From contig JAJQCD010000019.1 in assembly GCA_021202925.1 (NCBI GenBank), positions 125,992-160,742 of the forward strand: a stretch of 34,751 nucleotides of DNA, read 5' to 3'. This stretch comes from Clostridiales bacterium (GTDB lineage: Bacteria > Bacillota > Clostridia > Lachnospirales > Lachnospiraceae). How positions within the stretch are numbered: position 1 is the stretch's first letter; each line of letters begins with the position of its first letter. The translations under genes were made by a program, and so were the position numbers. The notes beneath the pieces were generated by a model. It was not told where the DNA came from. It searched no databases and was given only the letters and a program-made list of their open reading frames with translations. Below, one piece after another: positions 1 through 12,200 of this stretch.

Positions 1-210
1 AATCTCAATATTAATTTTATTTATTTTTTTTTTCACGGGTTGCTTCCTCTTGTTTCGGGGGTTGGCCCATGAATCCCCTTTAAAAACATGGGGGGGGCTG
101 GTTGGGGTGCCCGCGCCTGCCTTACTGTTCCATCCATCCGGCGCGATGACCTGCGCCGGATTTCATTTGCTGCTTACCTTCAATTCTGAGTCGTCCGCAT
201 CTTCTGCTTC
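1..210. other. Noncoding edge region downstream of the giant surface gene
   Basis: No gene is supported here. The first 130 bases contain a run of T (about 24-33), G runs and many doubled bases, which looks like low-quality sequence at a contig end rather than coding DNA. The only clear structure is the GC-rich hairpin at 136-161, listed separately. A plus-strand open frame from 50 to 337 overlaps the 3' end of the giant gene and has no family features. Confidence 0.6.
136..161 (-). terminator. Hairpin downstream of the giant surface gene
   Basis: Perfect inverted repeat ATCCGGCGC / GCGCCGGAT with an 8-base loop, 50 bases beyond the TAA stop of the minus-strand giant gene. The position suits a transcription terminator. 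The minus-strand sequence after the stem has no T run, so if it terminates that gene it is not a textbook intrinsic terminator. Confidence 0.45.
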
Positions 211-3200
211 TTACTCATCCTCTTCTTTCTTACGTTTCAGCCATGCCGTCAGAATCAGCATCAATCCGGAGAGCAGGGATGTGAACATCCATGCCTCAGT
301 CTCTCTGCCTTCCCCGGTCTTGGCCAATTCGCCGTAGTCGATCGGAAGCAGACTGATCATTTCATCTTCCGCTAATCCGGAACCAACTCCCGGACCGCCG
401 CTGCTTGTACTGCTTGTACTGGAACTGCTTCCGGAACCGCTGGAGCCTGATCCACCGCCGCCGCTTCCGCTGGAGCTTCTTGTCGGCGTATCGGTCGAAT
501 CATCGTCTTCTACGTCTTTGCCCTCCGGATCCTTCGCGGTTACAGACGCTTCGTTATGTACGTTCTTCGCCGTTACATCCGCGCTGACTACCGTGTAGGT
601 CGCCGTGAAGGTTACAGACTCACCCGGTTCCAGGCTGTCGACCGTCCAGGCATTGTCGCCTGAATTGCCGGTCAGCTCATCGGTCACCACCACATCCGTC
701 AGAACCACGTTTCCGGTGTTCGTAACTACGATCGTGTAAGTGATTACCTCGCCGCGCTTGTAAGCCGTCCCGTCTTCCTTAGTACTTGCCGTCTTCACAA
801 TCTGGATACCAGGCGCCTCTTTTGTCCATGTGTTGGTAATCTCATAGCCTTCCGCGGTGTCTCCGGTGATCACACCGGCGTATCCTTCGATGCTGCTCTC
901 CTCAACCGTATATACAATCTTGTCGCCGTAATTGTATTCGTCAAGGTCTGTGAAGACATCCGTCCAGTCATTTCCGTCGTTCAGCTCCAGCGTCTGGTCA
1001 GTCTTTTCACCATCGCGGTACAGAGTGACGGTAATGCTTTCCGGTCTGGTCTTATATCGGTTCTCATAATCCTTCCAGACTTTGGTTACCGGTACATCGA
1101 CCTTACTGCCTGTGTACTTGTTCTCAAATGTAATGCTTCTAAAGGTCTTTCCGTTCTCTACGGTTTCTACCTCAACCGATGCGCCCGTCGGGCTCGTCTC
1201 GGTGACTGTTACCGATGTTGCCGCCAGTGTGCCGTCGTGCTGATCCGTTACCGTGATCTTTACGTAGTACACAGATTCATCGTAGGTGTACGTTCCGTCA
1301 TCCGCGTTGGACGCCGTTGCCGGGATATCCGCCCACGGGATTACCTCACGTACTTCGTACCAGTAGTCTCCTTCTGCGTCGTAGTCCATGGTGAAAAATG
1401 TCTCGCCATCTGCATCAAATGTTTTCGTCTCAATCGTTGTCTCATCACCGTAAATGATTTCTCCGGTTGTTTCATCGATCTCGATCGGACGGATGCTTGC
1501 CGCAAACAGGTCTGCCGGGAGCTCGGCTCCTTCAAGCGTCTTGCTGATGATCAGCTTTGCGTCGCCCTTCGGGAAGTAGGTGTTGACAAATACAATCGAG
1601 TCAACCGCATTGGCTTCTTCCGCCCCAGTTTCGCCAGTCTCCGTCTCATCTCTCCGATCGCTCTCATCGTAGCTCACATCAAACGTCAGATGATTCTTGC
1701 CATCATCGCTGACATACACTTCAACGGTGAACTTCTGCGTGTTTTCCAGATAGCCGATTGCGTTTACTGCACGCTCCATCACGGTGTAGATGTAAGTCTT
1801 ACCAATGTCCTCCTGGTCATAGGTCAATGCTTTGAAAGGTACTCTCGCTTCTCCGGTCGTCGCCAGATCCGCAAGCGTACGCGTCTGCGTGTCTAGGATC
1901 TCGCCCTCACTGTCGTACAGATCGAAGATGAACTCGATATCCTCGCCGCGGTTATCCAGGCTGTACAGCTCGTCGCCATACATAATCTTTTTATCCGCCC
2001 ACAGCGTCAGCTCTCCATCCGCGTCATAGCGGTTGGTGAAGAAGCTTGTCGTCAGATCCTCATCCTCCTTCAATGTCAGAGCAGTCAGCGTCACGCCGTC
2101 TGTGTCATAGGTCAGCTCCCAGACTCTGGTTACTGTCGCTCCCAGAACACCTTCGCCCTCGCCGTGATCGTTATCGCCGTCCGTCACCAGTACCTCAATG
2201 ACGTACTTTGTCGTATCAAAGGTCCGGTAGGTAGGACTCGGGATTCCTTCTTCTACCAGGTAGTAATAATATCCCTGTGCTGTGTAGCCTCTGTAATCAA
2301 TTACTCCAAAGCTATTGCTTGCAGTCGCTACATCTCCGGTAATCTCGATCAGCGCCTCATCTAGCATGTTGCTGCTGTCCGCCCACTTCCAGATCTCCGT
2401 CGCGTCAGATCCCGTCGCCACTTCCATGTACGCATCCGATGCCGTTGCAAGTTCGTAAAGCCTGAAGCTGTAAACCCTTGGCTCCGGATTGGTCGAATTG
2501 TGATAGTTTTCATGCTTCACTACCGACAGCGTCAGGGATCCTTCCGGATTGTAAATGTTGTTAATGGTTACTGCAGCATCCGCATTCTCTGCCGAGACCG
2601 TTCCGCTTGCGTTTGTTTCTGTCACTTCTCCAACCGCGTCGCTGTAAGAAGCGATGTAATACTGCTGATTGTCTCCCAGCTTCTCTGTCACTTCATAAGT
2701 AGTTCCCAGCGGAAGTCCTGAAATTCTCAGGGTTTCATCCTGGTACAGGTTCAGCGTCAGCGTCCCTGCTTCGGTTACGGTAATTCTTTCATATCTGCCC
2801 GGTGTGTCGCCAAATGTACCGACGCCATTGTCCTCCGGACCGTCCGGCAAGCTGATTTCATACGAATAAGTGCCCGCCAGTGGCTGTCCATCCAGCTTCA
2901 GAACTACTGTAATCGGATACGCCTCTTTCGAGGTTTCCAGACCTTCCACTGTCTTGGTAATACTCAGTGCTCCGATATCCAGGGTGTTGGTGATTGTCTG
3001 AGCGTTGCTCTCTGTTGCGGTGGTTACCGTATAGCTGGTGTTTCCGCGTGCCCCATCAAATGCCGTAAGCGCGTTTCCATCTGCATCTGCCTCAAATGCG
3101 TAGTAGGTATACAGATTTCCTTTCGCATCATACTTTTCAAGGCTGCTGCCGCTCCAGTCATAAGACCAGCCATTGCCTGCGTTCAGCGTCTGAGTATCAA

Positions 3201-6200
3201 CCTTCTCCCAATCGGTGATATCCGTATACGGATATTCACTGTTTGACGTGTCAGATATCGTTCTCATAAGCTGCACACGAATACTTACCGGCCTGGTCAC
3301 TCCGCTGACATCATCATCACCTTTCCAGATCTTCTTCACCCTGTAGGTCGTCGTTGTGGTGTTCTCAAAGGTCACTGTTCCGGTTTCTGTCGTTCCCGTC
3401 GGGCTTCCCTTATGGATTTCCACAACTTCTGCCTTCAATGTGCCATTCTGATTGTCCGTCACCTTAACGTAGACATAATATGTTGTCGCGTCGTAGGTAT
3501 ACGTTCCGTCATTGTTGTCTGTTGTTCCATCCGGCATCCACTCAGTCAGCCTGTACCAGTAGTCGCCAGGCTCCGTGTACTTCAGTTCAAACGTTGCATT
3601 CGCGTTGCTTCCTGCCACAGCATTGCTGAAGCTTGCTTTCAACGCATCCGATGCACTGGCAGTGAATATGCCATCCGTCACCGTGCCTTCCTGCAGCTCT
3701 GCCGCAAAGAGGTTTGCCGCGATTACTGAATGCCGGTTATCCAGTTGCTTGCTGACGGACAGTTCGGTCTTGCCCTGGGCGGAGTAGACATTGTCAAATG
3801 TGACTTCAATGTCATCACCTGACGTCAACTCTTCCCCGTTTACCGTCACCACGCAGGTCAGCGAGCCATCTGCGTTTCCACTGTCTTTGACAGCAATTGT
3901 TATTTCATATTCTGTCGTATCCAGTTCGAATCCGCCTGTGGTTGTCGTCGTCTCCTTAACGATATACGTATAGGTCTGACCGATATCCTCAGCCGTGTAC
4001 TTCAAGTCATCAAAGGAACTGGTGAACGTACCTCCGTTCTCATTTAACTCACTTCCTGAAATGGTTACCGTCTCAATTCTACTCGTACCTGTATCGGTCT
4101 CCTGCAGCAAATCAAAGGTGAACTTCAGGTCTTCTCCAATATTCCGGTAGAGAGCTCCGCTCTTGCTTCCATAATGTACATTTTTGGTTACGGCCAGTTT
4201 CTGTGAGCCATCTGCCTTATACTCATTCGTGAATTCTGCCATAAATGTTGTGGCATCATCACCCAGGTCAACCACTTCGACTGTATAGCCACCATTTCCA
4301 TCAGGAGTAGCTTCCAGTACTTCCTCTACGGTAACGGTCAGCTTGCCATTATGATTGCTGTCGGATACCCTTACCTTGATCCAATACTGCGTGGAATCGT
4401 AAGTGATTCCTGTGGCACTGCCAGCTTCTTCCTTTATGATGTAATAATGGGTCCCCTCACTGGTGTAGTCAATCGCAGCAAAGCTGTCGCTGTCTGTAGC
4501 AATCAGGTTCACGGTTATTGGATCCGCCGCAGCATCTCCTTCGACATAAATCCCTTCCTCGCAGCTTGCCTCAAGAAGTTCAAAGGTGTAATTGCGGTAT
4601 TCGTCAGCAATGGACGCGCCATGGTACTTCTCGGTCTTCTTTACGGACAGAGTCAGCTTGCCCTCCGCCGTGTAGACATTGGTGAATTCGTAAAGCCCAC
4701 TTTCACCAGCTGATACTTCTTTCTGGTTATCCGTCCCATAGTCCGTGTAAATCTTTGCCCCGTCCGCATTAACTTCTACAGTCCAGGACGTTATCGTCAG
4801 ACCATCCTTATTGTATCCAGCCGGCCACCCGGTCTCTGTCAGCGTATAGATGCCAAACGGGAGATTCAAAAGGGTTACCGCTTTTACATCACCAGTGAAA
4901 TCAGTCTTAAATGTAAACACATTGTTAACACTACTCACATAAGTAATGCCGGTCGCGATATCATCAAGCTCATTCGCATCATACTTTGTTCGCAAATTGG
5001 TCAACCAGGTTGACCACCCGCTTCCTTCTGTCTGCTTCAGAGTAAAGGTCACACCAGACACTGGCTGTCCATTGGCATACTCATCCTTTTCGTTGCTTTC
5101 CACCTTTTCAAAGGTCAGATTCTTGGTGACCAGACCGTTCGTCACAGTCACGTTATCGGTCGTCAGCGTATTATCGGCTGCCGGATCCGTGGTGCTGCTT
5201 GCTCCCGGAATGTTCAGAATCCATGCGGCGGAATACTTCTTCCCATTAAGCGTAATTCCATCCGCAATCGCCTCAATGTTCGAACCCGAGGCCTTCGCGG
5301 CAGACAGATCATAGCTATCGTCCGCACTGGTCTCTACGATGACGTATCGCTGGAAGTACAGCAGGTTTTTAAATGTATGCGACGTTTCGCTGTCGTCCTC
5401 TACACCCAGCGTATAGCTGTCAACCAGCTTATCAGCGCTCAGTTCGATTTCATCGTCTGCCGCATACGGTCCATATACGGCAAAGACAGATTTGGACTTC
5501 GGGGTGTCGCCTTCGGTATCTTTCTTGGTGATCGTCAGATCTCTGTAAATCACCAGGCCAATATCCTCGGCAAGGTTCCACTCATCTCCGCTGTACAGGA
5601 AGAACTTCTCCGAATAAGCGCTCGTGGATCCCGTCGTAATGGTTGACCTTCCGCTGTCTCCATCGCTTGTTTTGAAGTTGCTGTCGTTTAACACCCCCTC
5701 AATCGTATCGTTGTACATATTCTCCGGATCGTAGGACTCCACATCTGTTGTGGCACCGGTCAGGCTGTACTTGATGCCATTGCCATTGACTGTCGCCATC
5801 AGCTGATACCATGTGGCGTTGGTCGAACCGGCCAGGGCCTTCCAGTTGATACCGTCGTCGTTATAAGCGGTCGAATCGTTGTAGGCGCTGCTGATGTTCG
5901 CCGTTGTGAGATCCTCGAACAGGAACCGCCAGGAATTACCGCTCAGGCTGCTGTCGGTCTTCACCGACGAGACGGTCGAACCATTGTAGATCAGCAGCTG
6001 CATGGTCATGCTGTTCAGCAGGCTGTTTACAACGCTGTAATCCGCATAGTTGACTGTTCTGTTGTTGTAGGTCGTGGCTGTATCCGCCCCTGTGCCGCTG
6101 TCCGTAGACGCATTATAGGTATCCGGGTTTACGTCCTCGCTGTCCTGCATGCCGTCTCCGTTCGCGTCGATCCAGGCCATGCCGCCGACGCCCACAGGCT

Positions 6201-9200
6201 TTGCCTCCAGCAGCACGTACACGTAGTTGCTGTCGAGGGTATACACATCCTCCTGTGTCACGTCTTTGATCTGCGTCTGATAGATCAGCCGGAAGTCATT
6301 GTAGGTCGCCAGATGAGCCTTGCTGGCAGCCTCATCCTCAGACATCTGCGGAACATCTGCCTTGTAAATCAGTTGCAGTTTCTCGTTATAACCCAGCTTT
6401 ACCGCACTGTCAAAGACCACGGCGAAGGCAGTGATTGCACTCTTTTCGCCCGTATAGCTGTCCGCCCGCACCCAGTCGCCGCTCTTGTCGTCAAATGTGC
6501 TCAGCATGGTGTCAGGCTCGCTGCTGGCCGTCATATCGCCCGTATAATACCAGAGCGTATACTGGCCCTCGTCGATTTCCGTATTGCCAATGGTAACCGA
6601 CGTGATGCCGTTGAAGTTCAGGCTCCAATCCTTTGTCAGGTTGCTGTTGAAGCTGGTGCCGTCCTCCTTCGGAACGATATCCATCAGCACGATGTTCACA
6701 AGGTCCTGATTCTCGTTCATGTTGGTCACGGTCAGGCGGAAGTTGGCGTAGCCGTCATCATCCTTTTCCTCGGACGTGTTGGTCGTCACCGTACCTCCCT
6801 CGTCACCGTGATACCAGTCGCTCGTATCGTCCTGGTCGCCCTGCACCTCTTTCAGGATATTCACCGCCGAGGTAGCCTGGTAGGTGATTTCTGTGTTATT
6901 TGAGATATAGCCGTAACCGGTCAGACCCAAATCGGTCAACAGTTCAGCCAGGGTCTGTCCTGTCGAGGTACTTTCGGCATAATTTCCGGCCCAGGAGTTT
7001 GAGTCGCCCATGAATACGGAACCGGCCGTGTTGTCATGGTAAACCGTGCCATCCGTGGTACTGGTCACCCAGACGGTGTTAGTCAGGCCGCTTCCAGAGT
7101 CCAGATAGTTCAGCACCGTGGCATCCACCGTCGCCTCCAGCATCATGGTGACGATCTCATTCGCCGCCAGGCTGCCGGACGTCACAATCTCAAGCAGGGT
7201 GTACCCATCCGAGTTCGTGTGATACACATTTTCAATGGCGAGGGTACTGCTGTCGTTGGTGCTGCCGGTGATCGTCACGTTGCCGTAGAAGGAATTTTCA
7301 TCCTCCGCGCTGACGGCCACTAGGCCCTGAGGCAGCAGATCCAGCAGGATGGGACTATCCAGTGCCAGGCTGTCCGAGCTGTTGGTCACCGTAATGGTAT
7401 ACAGCAACGTATTTCCAATGATGGCAGTCGTATCACTGCCCGTTGTGTCGTTCACCACGGATTTCGTGATGTTCAGCACAGGCGCAGTCACGTTGGGAAC
7501 CTCGGTCAGCTGCGTAGCCGTATCCGTCTCAGAGGCATCTGTCGCGATACCGTTTTCGTTCCAATCGCTGTACTGATAGGTGACGCTGGCGGTGTTCCTG
7601 ATTTCCGCCACCGCGTAGTAAGCTTCTGTTCCGCCGTTCTGCTGGTCAATGTGCATGGCGACCTTGATCTCGCTGCCGCTGCCACTCATCTTAAAGCTGC
7701 TGCCCAGTTCATAGCCGGTGTAGGTCTTAAGCGTCTCATCATACCAGGTCACGGTGAAACTGACCACTTTCAGGTTGCTGTTATATGGCGTAACAGTCCA
7801 GTAGTCTCCGCTCACTTTTGCCAGGACTGCTGTCTGCTCCTCCGTTGTGCCGTTCGCATAGGTGAAGGTTACTTTCGCCGTAATGTCTGGCGCGAAGGTA
7901 TCCTTGTCCCCGGTGTTAAACACCAGGCTGTCAAAGGTATAGGTCGCGTCAGCAGGAATCTTTACCGAGGTAATGGTGTACTCATCCTCCAGGTAATCTG
8001 CCGCCTCCGTCTCAGAAATCTCTATTTCCGTGGCGTTGCTACCCACGCCATCGTAAACCTTTGTCACCAGCAGGCCGGTGTCTTCCACAGTCAGGCTGTT
8101 GATGGGGCCGCTGGCCGTCACATCTACGTTCAGAGTGTATGCGAGATCCTGACCGTCTTCGTTTGTCAGAAGATCGCTGTCGAGTTCTTCCGTCCCCGAC
8201 TTTTCGATGGTCAGGCCATAGTCCTCTGTCACGTTGACGAAGGAAGCTGCGGTCATCTCCGTGGTACCGTCATCTGCTACTTTGATGATCTGATACCAGA
8301 CCTCATTCGAGTCTTCCTTATTGATAATGTAGCTTCCGCCGCTGGTCAAGGTTTCCACCACCAGGTAGGTGCCCGCCGAGAGGTTATAAGTCACGGAGGA
8401 ATACTCTTCCCCGCTCACTGCCTTTGTGGTCACCGTGGTCACGTAGGTGCCGGCGTCCTTGGCGTCGCTCACTTCATCGCTGGTCAGGGTGTCGCCCTCG
8501 CTGTAGGCTCCCGCGTCAACCTGATAGATCTCCAGGGTAGCCGTGGGTACAGTGGTGTCGGTGCCGTAGCCTTCCTTGACGAAGGTCACTGCAGGCCGTG
8601 GCTGGTTATAGGCGTACAGCTGATACGTGCTGCCCGCTTTGATGCCCTCCAAGGTGAATGGGTAACCGGTGTAATCAAAACCGTTCACCGTCACGGTTTC
8701 CGGCTCCTTTATTTCGGTCTCAGTCATTGTAATCTCTCCCGCTTCGTCCGCGAGGGTATACCACATGGACTCCAGCCCATCATAAAGGGTCGTGTTATAG
8801 CCGGTTTCTGCCAGCATATACCAGGTGTCTTCGGAGTTCTTCAGGGTATCGAAGTTGATCCCGCCGTCGCTGTCCGTGGTATAAGTCCGCTGGACAGTCC
8901 AGGTAGCACCGTCATCCGTGCTGCGAAGCAGGGTGAAGGTCACGCCGGAAAGCGTTTCTGCCTCCTCGTAGTCATGAATGTTGTTGTACTTGGTCAGCCT
9001 GACATACACACCGTTGTTATCAATAACGGTCAGGAGATTCTTATAATCAGAATCCACATAGGATATCTTCTGACCCGAAGTCAACGTGACCGTGATGGTT
9101 TCCTCATAAAGAGTGTAGCCGTCCGGAGCCTTTGTCTCACGGATGTAGAAGGTCGTTGCCTCCGTAGAGCTTAACAGAACGGTAATAGTACAGGTGCCGT

Positions 9201-12200
9201 ACTCTCCCGTTGTGCCTTTTTCCACCTCATTGGTACAGTTCTCATCACTGTAAACCGTGAACTCTGCGCCTGACAAATAGTTACTGTTTGTGTTCGTTTT
9301 CAGGATGGTTACGGTCGCATAGGCCAGGTCGTTGGTAAACGCTACGGTGCCGGTGGCATTGCCCGTGAAGCCGCTGACCTTGTAGTAGTCATCCTCTTCT
9401 TCATCTTCCGCCAGTACAACATCCATGCCGCTGCTGCTCTCACTCGTCATCGTCGCACTGGAAGTCCACCAGGATTCTGTGATGTCCTCGTTGGTACCGG
9501 TGTTGGTAACGGCCTCTTCCTTAATGTAATAGCAGCCGTCCAGCGCATAGGCCACGCCGTCTTTCGTAACGGTATAGACGCCGTCCACCAGCTGCGCCTC
9601 CATCTGGATCAGGTTCGCCCAGCTTTCGGTGCCGGTCGTAACAGAACCGCTGGTGTTGTTCGTAACATAGACGGTCACATTGCCGCTTGTGGTGGTCAGG
9701 CCCAGGTCATAGGCGGAAACGTAGGTCTGGCTGGTCGTGTCGTACACATACAGCCCGTAGGTGACACTGTAATCGTTTGCCTCATCGGTCAGGTCTGTGC
9801 TGAAGTCCTCCAGGTTGAAGGTCTTGGTCACGTCCAGTCCCACCTTCTTGGTGTCTGTCACGGTAACAGCCACGTTGCCGTTGTTTTCCTTCGTGTGGTC
9901 TGCGGTCATGTCAGCTTTCACCGCCACAACCTGGACCTCACTGTTCAGCTCATAGCCGCTGGGCTCCTCCGTCTCCACGATGGCGTACCAGCCGGGAGTC
10001 AGGCCGCTGACCGTCTTTACGCCTGAGGTGGTGATATACGTATCTACCAGTGTCCAGGTGCTGGCGTTGAAGGTCGGCGCATCATCGTCATTGCTGACCA
10101 CCACATAGACATCCTCGCTGTTCAGGTCGTTCGAGGTGAACGGCGTGTAGTACAGCTTGAAGGTCATGGTGCCGCTGGTCACTGTATTTCCGGTGCTGCT
10201 GTCCTGCTTGGTGATAGTCAGCGAACCGGTGCTTGGGTTGTGGACGGTCAGGGTCGCCGTAGCGCCGCTGCTCGTCACGCTGCCCGAAATGGAGTCCTTG
10301 CGGCCTTCCACGTCACACGCCACCTGACCCTCAATGTCTGTCGTCAAACCGGTCACATAGGTGTCGTACTCGGTTACGTTATCGCCGTACTCCGCGATAC
10401 CCTTTACCGCGCTGCGGCCGTAGCCGATGGTAATGGTGAAGGACTGGAAGTAGTCGTCTGTGACGTTGCTGTTGGCCACTGTCTCGGTCACTTCATAGGT
10501 GCCGGCAGGCAGGTTGCTGATCTTACAAACGCCGTTAACATAAGTACCGGTATAGGTGTCTGAACTGTCCTCGACATTGGTCAGGGTAAAGGTCACGCCA
10601 CTGGTAATCGACGTCCCGCTCAGACTGTACTTCTCAATAGAAAGGTCAGCCGACGTCGGGTCGTAAATGTTGACGGTATTCTCGCCATTGTTGTCACCGG
10701 TGATCCAGAAGTAACGCACGGCCGCGACAGAAGTGCTGTCCTCCGCAGTCACGTTCGTGCCATCCAGGATAACCTCGTAATTGTCATCGACGCTGTCCTC
10801 AATCAGACGGTAGTAGCCCAGAGGCAGCGTTGTCTCATACTGGCCATCGCTGCTGTCTGTTGTGAACCGGGCGTCGCTGGCAGAGTCTACATACGTTTTC
10901 GCTGTTGCGCTGTAGTACTTCCACTCGTCCGCCTTGCTGTCGTAACGCTGGAGGGAGAAGGTGCTTTCCAACGGCACAAGGCTTGTACTGCCGCTGCCGA
11001 AATAACTGTCCAGATCATCATCTGTTTTTCCCAACGTACCGGAGGTCATCGTATAGCCATACTTGGTGACCGTCAGGCTGTAGCTCAGCGTTGGCATATT
11101 GACAATCTGTTTGCGAACGGTGCTGTCCAGAGCAGCATCCAAAGCCATCGTATCCACATCGCCAGGATCGGAATCGTAATAGTAATCCTCACGATCCACC
11201 TCATCCAGATAGAAATACTTGATGTTGGCAAGACCATTGCCGCCGGTGGGCCTGAACTGCAGATACAGGTCATACGTATCGGTCAGCTCCGCATAGTTGC
11301 CGTTGCTGGTCTCCTTGATTGCAATGTGAGCATAGTAGGAGTAATAGCCGTAATACGAATACAGGTAGGATGTGTCCTTCAGGTCGCTGTCCAGGCCGAA
11401 CTCACAGAGAATGTTCTCCATGTTGCTCACATAAGCGCTGTTGCCATTTTCGACCGATGTGATCGTGCAGGTCGGGTAGGCGTCCGCGAAGGCATAGAGG
11501 ATGCGCATGGCTGCTTCGCCGTCATTCTCTGCCAGGTCGGTCAGATCACTTATGTCGGCGGCGTCGGCAGACGCGGCCACAAAGAGCATTCCCTCCCAGT
11601 CGCTCCATCCTCCGTAATTCGCAAGGGCTGTCAGGTTGCTTTCGCTGCCCGTAATGTCCGTAATATAGGCGACATTCAGCCCGGCATCCTGGGCCACGGC
11701 CACATACCACTGGTTCAGAATTTCCGCAAACTTGAAGCGGGTGCTCACTTGTCCGGCGTCGTTATCCGCCTGGGTGTTACCATATTCGTCCGCTTCCTCA
11801 CCGTACGGAATGGCGATGCCGTCCTTCGTCGTCTGAGCTTCCGCGCCGTCGAGGACAAACGACTGAGAAATGTCACCGAGGTAATACTCAAACGTGACGC
11901 CGCCCAGCGGGAAATAATCTTCGGTGTCCTCACCGTACACGTCATAATCACCGGCCCATTTATTCATGAAAATCGTAGAGATCATGTACTGATGGGATCC
12001 GCTGCCGCAGGTGTTCTCCACCTCGAACTTGCTGATCTCGGTGGGGTCGAAGGACTGAACTTCCGTAGCATTGGTCGCGCTAAAGCTGCCGTTGTTCTCT
12101 GCCAGCACCTCCGGATAGAGAAGAACACGGTAATAACTCGTGCCAGTTGCCCAGCTATGACCGGTGCCGGTGGTGGCCTCGATCAGCCAATAGACGTAGG

